Shown: positions 58,560 through 64,000 of the stretch, piece by piece
Layout: each line of letters starts with the position of its first letter
Position numbering within the stretch: the stretch's first letter is position 1
Assembly (NCBI GenBank): GCA_026005135.1
Contig: BPKM01000001.1
Span: 62,001 to 126,000 of the forward strand
DNA: 64,000 nucleotides
Direction: 5' to 3'
Source of the DNA: Leptospiraceae bacterium
Lineage (GTDB): Bacteria; Spirochaetota; Leptospiria; Leptospirales; Leptonemataceae
Program-made: the position numbers and the translations under genes
The notes under the pieces: generated by a model
Seen by the model: the letters and a program-made list of their open reading frames with translations, nothing else
What the model was told of the DNA's origin: nothing
The model's database searches: none

Positions 58560-60329
58560 TTAAATAGTCAATCTTTTTATCTTATCCATTACATTAAGAA
58601 TGACATAATAAAAAAGAATAATATATAACCATCCTAATCCTATATAACTATAAATTGTTTTGTGATCTTTTATTATAGGAATATCAACAATTTGAATTTC
58701 TTTGGTTTCTTGTTCTGTTAAAATATTTCCATAGATTGGCTTAATGTAATTTCCCGTTGGTTCGATAGATGTACTTACTCCACTATTGGTAGAACGAACA
58801 ATACTTCTTCGTAATTCAATAGCACGGATACTTCCAAGAGCTAAGTGTTGATAACTTTCAATTGTTTTTCCATACCACTTATCCTGAGTGATATTTACGA
58901 TAAAATCAATGGGATAAGGAGAATGTAAAAAAAAGTTTCTTACATATTCTGGTTGAATAATCTCATAACAGATTAATGGCATAAAATAACCATAGGGTTT
59001 AAATTCTCTATTCTTAAAAAAACTTTGAATTTCTTCTGGTCTGGTTAATTCTTCTATTGGTTTAAAGGGATAATTCGTAATTTCTACTGGTTTGTTATAA
59101 TTTTGTATTGTATAAGGAATAGGTATGAAATATTTACCAGGTTTAAATCGGCTATATCTTACCGATTCTGGTACAAGTTGAATTAATCCTGTTTCATCTA
59201 AAAATTCTGCTAATGGGATTTGTTCACCAAATGCGATTAATTTTCTTTTATGATATTGTGCTTCTCTTTTGCCTTTTCGCGAGAATAAAGAAGAAGAATT
59301 ATAAACGTGAATTTTATTATTTTCTTGTTCATAAAAGAATTCATTAAAAAAGACATCTGCCATATATTGAGCATTGATAGAATGGATTAAATATTCAAAA
59401 TAAGGATGATAAGCATTTCCCTTTAAAGTTAAAGAATTTTTTTGTGTGGTAAAATAGGGAATACCAGACTCAGGCAAAATAAATAAATCAATTTTTCCTT
59501 CTCCTTTATTAAAGGCTAACTTAGTAAGTTCTGGTATTTCTTTTAACATTAAATTTTCAATTACCTGTATAGTTACTTTATTTTCTCCGTATTTTTCTAA
59601 AGGCGCATCAGGTTGTATAATAGCTATTCTAATTTTTTCTGAATTTTTTATAATATCATTATATCGCTTAATTTGAATAATCCCATAAATATGAATTCCA
59701 AGAAAAAATATAAATATATATCCATAGATTTTTTTAAATCTGGGAGTAAAAAAAATCATATAATTTTTATATAGCAATTTAAATATACGATAAAAAGCAT
59801 AAGAAAAGAAAATATATAAAAATGTTAAACCATGTATTCCTAAGATATCTGCTATTTGGGAAAATAGTAAATTCTTTGTTATTAAATTTCCCCAATACCA
59901 ATTGAATACCTGAGGTGTTATTAAATCAATAAGAGTAATAATTAAGGGAATAGAAATAAAATTATATTTATAAAATATTTTATATTTTGGTTTAATTTTA
60001 GAAAGGAAAATCAATATAAATGGAATTTTTGAGTTTAATAATATTGAATAAGGTATAAATAAAAAAATTGATAAAAGTAAAGGTATACCACCATATTCAA
60101 CAAAAAGATGTATTACCCAATAAAAGGCAAAAATACATAAACTTAATGCATATAAAAATGATATACCAATAATTTTTTTATAAGATGAATTTTTTAATCT
60201 TTCTCCAGAATAAAATAAAAACCAGGGTACCATCCATCGTATAAGAGGAATAGAAAATGGTTCTAAGGATAATGTTCCACTAATACCAAAAAGTATCGAC
60301 AATATAATTGGTAAAAATTTTTTTTTCAT
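58560..60329 (-). CDS. lnt: Apolipoprotein N-acyltransferase
   Basis: A 589-residue membrane enzyme that N-acylates the terminal cysteine of lipoproteins. About six to seven membrane helices (to about residue 225) precede a nitrilase-type periplasmic domain. The catalytic Glu is in FILPESGIPYF, Lys in HKRKLIAFGEQIP and Cys in MPLICYEI; a last helix is at the C-terminus. Its start codon directly abuts that of divergent pyrE (no base between them). The lipoprotein gene at 57721 lies 23 bases downstream. Confidence 0.93.
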   Translation of the reverse strand: MKKKFLPIILSILFGISGTLSLEPFSIPLIRWMVPWFLFYSGERLKNSSYKKIIGISFLYALSLCIFAFYWVIHLFVEYGGIPLLLSIFLFIPYSILLNSKIPFILIFLSKIKPKYKIFYKYNFISIPLIITLIDLITPQVFNWYWGNLITKNLLFSQIADILGIHGLTFLYIFFSYAFYRIFKLLYKNYMIFFTPRFKKIYGYIFIFFLGIHIYGIIQIKRYNDIIKNSEKIRIAIIQPDAPLEKYGENKVTIQVIENLMLKEIPELTKLAFNKGEGKIDLFILPESGIPYFTTQKNSLTLKGNAYHPYFEYLIHSINAQYMADVFFNEFFYEQENNKIHVYNSSSLFSRKGKREAQYHKRKLIAFGEQIPLAEFLDETGLIQLVPESVRYSRFKPGKYFIPIPYTIQNYNKPVEITNYPFKPIEELTRPEEIQSFFKNREFKPYGYFMPLICYEIIQPEYVRNFFLHSPYPIDFIVNITQDKWYGKTIESYQHLALGSIRAIELRRSIVRSTNSGVSTSIEPTGNYIKPIYGNILTEQETKEIQIVDIPIIKDHKTIYSYIGLGWLYIILFYYVILNVMDKIKRLTI

Positions 60330-60908
60330 ATGCCACCATTAACAAAATCCTTATTTGATAAAGCACATTCTTTTATTTATATGTATAGTGAAAAGCCTTT
60401 TCAGTTATCATCAGGGAAAATGTCTCATCATTATTTCAATTGTAAAAAAATTACATTACATCCAGAATTTTTATATTTAGCTGTTCAGGCTATATGCGAA
60501 GAATTAATTCCAGAAAATAACATTCCTATACCGGAAGCTATAGGAGGACTTACCCTTGGAGCAGATCCATTAGCTTATGGAATATCATTATATTATTATC
60601 AAAAAAATATTAGATGTTTTCCCTGTATTGTTAGAAAAGAAATCAAACATTATGGTACCCAAAAACAGATAGAAGGAGAAATAGATTCAATTTCAGAAGT
60701 AATTGTTTTAGATGATGTTATAACAACAGGTGGCTCTACGTTAAAAGCTGTTGATGCATTTCGAAAAGCAGGTAAAAACGTTCGATATGCAATTTGTCTT
60801 GTTGATAGAGAAGAAGGTGGAAAAGAAAATTTACTAAAAGAGAATATCGAATTATATAGTTTATGGAAAAAGACAGACTTTATAAAAAATCTTAACGATA
60901 ATAAGTAA
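60330..60908 (+). CDS. pyrE: Orotate phosphoribosyltransferase
   Basis: Type I phosphoribosyltransferase that makes OMP from orotate and PRPP in pyrimidine synthesis. The 192-residue protein has LSSGKMSHHYFNCKK near its start and the PRPP loop VIVLDDVITTGGSTLKA. Its ATG begins on the base after the lnt start codon of the other strand, so its promoter and ribosome site must lie within lnt or it is leaderless. Its end overlaps the convergent endonuclease gene by 17 bases. Confidence 0.93.
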   Translation: MPPLTKSLFDKAHSFIYMYSEKPFQLSSGKMSHHYFNCKKITLHPEFLYLAVQAICEELIPENNIPIPEAIGGLTLGADPLAYGISLYYYQKNIRCFPCIVRKEIKHYGTQKQIEGEIDSISEVIVLDDVITTGGSTLKAVDAFRKAGKNVRYAICLVDREEGGKENLLKENIELYSLWKKTDFIKNLNDNK

Positions 60909-61707
60909 TAAAAGGATTTTCATTTCCCTGATGCATAGCTTTTAATTGATTTAATTTTTTTTCTATATCAGATGGAGGATCTAATTTATTCCATTTTCTT
61001 ATAAATTCTATTTCCTGAGGATTCAAAGGAATTCCGTAAAACCAGGACATATATAAATAAATTCTTGCAATATCACCTCTAATTTCTTCTGGTGGTTCTG
61101 CTATATTTTTATTATGGTCAACTTCAAAATTGCATTTTCCATATTCTCTTTTTTCTCCCGGTATTTCGCCAAAAAAATAATTTTTTCTATCCCGATTTAA
61201 TTCATAAATTGTAGGAACTAAATTATGAATATCACCTTCCATAATTATAAAGCAGTCATCAATTTTACTACAACATTTTCTACCTTTAAAACGAATTAAT
61301 TTACCTTTTTTCTCTCGGGTACAGATACGTTTCTTCCAGCAATCAAGATTTTTACCAAAACGGTAAGCTGGCATAATATGTTCCCAGTTAATCATAAATT
61401 TTGTTGTTTTTGATTTTTTTTGATAACCACAATTGGGATCGGGAATTAAGTGATTTTGTGATTTACTATATATAATTCTACAATTGCAATAAAACGAATA
61501 AGGATAATGAACTATATATAATTTTTTTAAAAAACGTTTTACTTCTCTAAAATTTTGATTTTCTTTTGATTTAAAAAAACATCCCTTTTTAAAATTTTTA
61601 TTTAAATCATACTGAGGTTGAATAAATTGTTGATAAAAACTAATATCCTGAGCGAATAAAACACCACTTAATAACCAGTATAATAATAAAATTTTTAATA
61701 GTTTCAT
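60892..61707 (-). CDS. Exported endonuclease I family protein
   Basis: A 271-residue nuclease of the EndA/NucM (Endonuclease_1) family with a signal peptide (MKLLKILLLYWLLSGVLFAQ). Key blocks are INWEHIMPAYRFG with the catalytic His, GDIHNLVPTIYELNRDR and EEIRGDIARIYLYM. About ten cysteines in the mature part probably form disulfides. It should degrade DNA and possibly RNA outside the cytoplasm. Its start overlaps the PilZ-like gene's stop by four bases, indicating one operon. Confidence 0.9.
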   Translation of the reverse strand: MKLLKILLLYWLLSGVLFAQDISFYQQFIQPQYDLNKNFKKGCFFKSKENQNFREVKRFLKKLYIVHYPYSFYCNCRIIYSKSQNHLIPDPNCGYQKKSKTTKFMINWEHIMPAYRFGKNLDCWKKRICTREKKGKLIRFKGRKCCSKIDDCFIIMEGDIHNLVPTIYELNRDRKNYFFGEIPGEKREYGKCNFEVDHNKNIAEPPEEIRGDIARIYLYMSWFYGIPLNPQEIEFIRKWNKLDPPSDIEKKLNQLKAMHQGNENPFITYYR

Positions 61708-62861
61708 TTTGGTACCTTTTTAGCTTGAATTTGCATAATTTTAAATTTTTTTTCGTAAATTTGAACTAAATTTAAATATAAATCCTTTTGCTCTGTTTTC
61801 TTAAAATTTATAATTTTTGCTCCAATATGTAAAACACCTTTATCATCTCTTGCACTGGAGCGTATTTCAACAAAAATCGAAATAGGAGGATGTCCTTTAA
61901 AAACTATATCACAGGAAAAGCCAGATTGTTTAATTAAATAATTAATTAATTTAAGATGTCGAATTTTAGTGCGAAAACCATTTTTAGATATATTAAGAAC
62001 TTCCTCTCTTTCTTGAATCTGGATAGTATTTATTTGAAGCATTCGCTCAATCAATTCTTGATTCCATTGTTTTACTTTTTCTATTTCGTCTAATTCCATT
62101 ATTTTATTTTTATTTTGTAATTGTATATAACCAATTGCAATAAGATTATTATCATGTGTTAAATAGTATAAAGGAGCAATTAATTCACTTTTTATATTGA
62201 GTTTTCTATATCGTTGAATTATTTTATCTAAATTACTTTTATAAATTTCTTTTAGGTTTAATATTTCTGAATGTTCTATTTCAAATGAAGTAATATCAAA
62301 ACTATCTTTAATAAGTATTATTTTCTCAGTTTTTTTTACAAGTTCGATAAGAGGATCTGGATTTTCAAATGTGTCTAATTTAACTGCATCATAAAAAGAT
62401 CGAATTTTATTTTCGAATTCTGCTAAACCTACTTTAATTGTAGTAGGGATTATTCTGGTTTTTGGTTCAATTAGATGTTTACTTGTTAAAAAATTAGTTA
62501 AATATACATCGTTATTTTTTATAGGTATACGTAAATCTTCTCTTTCTATTAGAGAAATTCCCAGTGCTTTAATATGAATATTATAAATTCCTTTGATTTC
62601 TCCTTTACTTAAAACTTTAAAATGGATTTCTAAATAACGTCCTAAAACACGATAGGCAATATATTCTTTATCTAAATCTAATACTATCTCTGATGTAATT
62701 TTATAAGTATAATTCGGATTAATTTCTATAATACGTAGTTTAGGAGGTTCTTCTAAGGATTTTATATAAATATTTTTTTGGTATAAATGTTTTTCTATAA
62801 TTGCTTTAACTTTATCCTTATTTAGGAACCATTCCAGTTTACGTTTATTTTCTTGATTCAT
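61704..62861 (-). CDS. PilZ-like (DUF1577-type, tentative) protein
   Basis: A 385-residue soluble protein. A PilZ-like signature is suggested by EREDLRIPI followed, much later, by NISKNGFRTKI, with several beta strands near both. The middle contains a GAF-like or helical linker. It resembles the DUF1577 family described in Leptospira; the name is tentative. If it is a PilZ protein it would bind c-di-GMP, the product or substrate of the protein at 5045-8056. It lies between a receiver-like gene and the endonuclease gene in one tight operon. Confidence 0.6.
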   Translation of the reverse strand: MNQENKRKLEWFLNKDKVKAIIEKHLYQKNIYIKSLEEPPKLRIIEINPNYTYKITSEIVLDLDKEYIAYRVLGRYLEIHFKVLSKGEIKGIYNIHIKALGISLIEREDLRIPIKNNDVYLTNFLTSKHLIEPKTRIIPTTIKVGLAEFENKIRSFYDAVKLDTFENPDPLIELVKKTEKIILIKDSFDITSFEIEHSEILNLKEIYKSNLDKIIQRYRKLNIKSELIAPLYYLTHDNNLIAIGYIQLQNKNKIMELDEIEKVKQWNQELIERMLQINTIQIQEREEVLNISKNGFRTKIRHLKLINYLIKQSGFSCDIVFKGHPPISIFVEIRSSARDDKGVLHIGAKIINFKKTEQKDLYLNLVQIYEKKFKIMQIQAKKVPK

Positions 62862-62862
62862 A

Positions 62863-63216
62863 TTAGCTATAATAGACTTCTAGCAATTCTTCGATATAAT
62901 CTTCTATGGCAAATATTTCCATAGGAAGGGATACCTTTTTACATTTACATGTAATATAAGACTGATAATAAGATTGTTCGTTTTCTAAAAATAAAAAGTG
63001 GGGAGGTATACCAGATAATTGTCTAATTTTTTGATAAACAGTTTCATTATTCATATCCGGACCAATGATTACAAGACAATATTCGCAATTAATATCATCA
63101 ATATTTTGAGATGCCTTTACTTTTATATTTCTATTTTTTAATATTTCTGCTAGTATATTAATAATTTCTTTATCCTTTGATAGAATTAAGGCTTTTGTAC
63201 AACAATCACCAATCAT
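62863..63216 (-). CDS. Receiver-like protein lacking the phospho-Asp context
   Basis: A 117-residue protein with the alternating pattern of a response-regulator receiver (KALILSKDKEIINILAEIL, then CEYCLVIIGPDM) but no clear acidic pair after the first strand. The expected phospho-acceptor region reads IIGPDMNN. The end is helical. It is followed after one base by the PilZ-like gene. It is best described as a pseudo-receiver; an independent origin is possible. Confidence 0.6.
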   Translation of the reverse strand: MIGDCCTKALILSKDKEIINILAEILKNRNIKVKASQNIDDINCEYCLVIIGPDMNNETVYQKIRQLSGIPPHFLFLENEQSYYQSYITCKCKKVSLPMEIFAIEDYIEELLEVYYS

Positions 63217-63422
63217 ATTACCCCCTCTCTAATCAAATAAAATACGATACATTCAGCAATATACTTTTTAATAGTAACATAAAAAATATTTTAAATATTT
63301 TTTCTACTTTTTTTTGAATCTTGCTCAAAATAAATTCTTTGAATTATAAAATCATGCTTTATTTTTGTACTTTTACTTAATTTTTATATAGATTTTTATT
63401 TCGTAATTAATTATTTTAAAAA

Positions 63423-64000
63423 TTATATAAGATAATTATTTAAGTTTAAATTCGATATGTTTTCTAGAAATATAATTTTTCTTGGAGAAAAGGATTTACC
63501 CAATTGATGAAAGATTTCCATAGATTTTTTAATATTTATATTTTTATGATTAATCATTTCTTTTTCGCTTACAATCCAGATAATAGGTTGGTTAATCCTT
63601 TCGTACATTTCTATTCTATGAGTATATCTTATAATTTTATATTTGGTACAATTGATTTTTGAAGTTAAACAAATTCTTGGTTCAATAATATTCCAGATTA
63701 AAGGTATAGAGGTATAGATTTCATCTTTAAGAATAAGTAACTTTATATTTTTATAATGAGCAGCTATTTCTAAGGATAATGTATTATATATTCCTTCGGA
63801 AATAATAATAACATTGTTATTAGAAATAATTTCTAAGTATTGATAAATATCATGAAGAAAATTTAGAGTATTGTTAAAGTCATTAAAAATTTGTTTTTCT
63901 TCTATAAAAACAAGACAGGAATTTTCTTCTTGTTTTATTTTTAATAATGATATAATTTCTTTATTAACAGGAAAAATTATATAACACTGATGGATTTTAT
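63423..64000 (-). CDS. Unknown protein, partial (N-terminus outside window)
   Basis: The minus frame is open from the window edge to the stop at 63423, giving the last 192 codons of a longer protein. It reads like real protein with alternating strands and helices (NNVIIISEGIYNTLSLEIAAH, then KNIKLLILKDEIYTSIPLIW; PIIWIVSEKEMINHKN). This suggests an alpha/beta fold, perhaps hydrolase- or Rossmann-like. I cannot name it. It is upstream of, and in line with, the pseudo-receiver operon; 206 bases without visible signals separate them. Confidence 0.7.
   Translation of the reverse strand, partial: KIHQCYIIFPVNKEIISLLKIKQEENSCLVFIEEKQIFNDFNNTLNFLHDIYQYLEIISNNNVIIISEGIYNTLSLEIAAHYKNIKLLILKDEIYTSIPLIWNIIEPRICLTSKINCTKYKIIRYTHRIEMYERINQPIIWIVSEKEMINHKNINIKKSMEIFHQLGKSFSPRKIIFLENISNLNLNNYLI

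Overview
The window is strongly AT-rich DNA using the standard bacterial code and is densely packed with genes on both strands. It looks like a chromosomal piece of a spirochaete, most plausibly a low-GC relative of the Leptospira lineage. Supporting this are a flbD-motA-motB-fliL flagellar cluster and a separate fliG, several lipoproteins with short lipoboxes plus lnt, SpoIIE-type phosphatases on membrane sensors, a class III cyclase, a short SMC, and proteins resembling the Leptospira families DUF1564 and DUF1577. The last two assignments are by resemblance only. I see no rRNA, tRNA, CRISPR array or insertion sequence.

Layout. 1-5,000: 5' part of glutamate synthase large subunit (gltB) with a readable promoter, and a Tas-like aldo/keto reductase. 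5,000-10,500: a PAS-GGDEF-EAL c-di-GMP protein and a membrane SpoIIE phosphatase. 10,497-15,025: an overlapping minus-strand operon holding a VWA protein, an unknown protein, an NtrB-like kinase, an NtrC-like sigma-54 activator and recO. 15,017-23,200: small lipoproteins, a UPF0182 membrane protein, an adenylate cyclase, a frameshifted SMP-30/strictosidine-synthase-like gene and a DUF3332 lipoprotein. 23,300-29,200: glpK, a CBS protein, gatC-gatA, an MDR oxidoreductase and a CPBP protease. 29,400-37,200: motility genes, an AlgI-like MBOAT, hemW, hsp20, a DUF1564-like gene, fliG and a DUF167 gene. 37,247-49,951: a large sensor-phosphatase with degenerate kinase and receiver parts (frameshifted), a PEGA protein, smc, two tandem sigma-54 activators (the second frameshifted before its HTH), TPR, HAD and kinase-like genes. 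49,952-53,400 is the accessory-looking part: a decayed copy of the DUF1564-like gene, an AAA-ATPase/PD-(D/E)XK protein, a duplicated 89-bp palindromic element and an orphan gene. 53,387-64,000: PC4-like protein, amidohydrolase, zinc-ribbon PBP1A, CDGSH protein, lnt, pyrE, endonuclease I, a PilZ-like protein, a pseudo-receiver and a cut-off gene.

Themes. The region is rich in signalling: c-di-GMP turnover and a likely effector, cAMP, two SpoIIE phosphatases, three sigma-54 activators and one histidine kinase. Gene spacing is very tight. Two divergent pairs have start codons that overlap (15,017-15,025) or abut (60,329/60,330). Three genes carry an apparent one-base insertion in a short A or T run, which could be assembly error, real decay or recoding.

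The most unusual DNA is at 52,123-52,466. Two near-identical 89-bp elements each hold an inverted repeat flanked by outward-facing extended -10 boxes, in the divergent space between the AAA/nuclease-like gene and an orphan gene.
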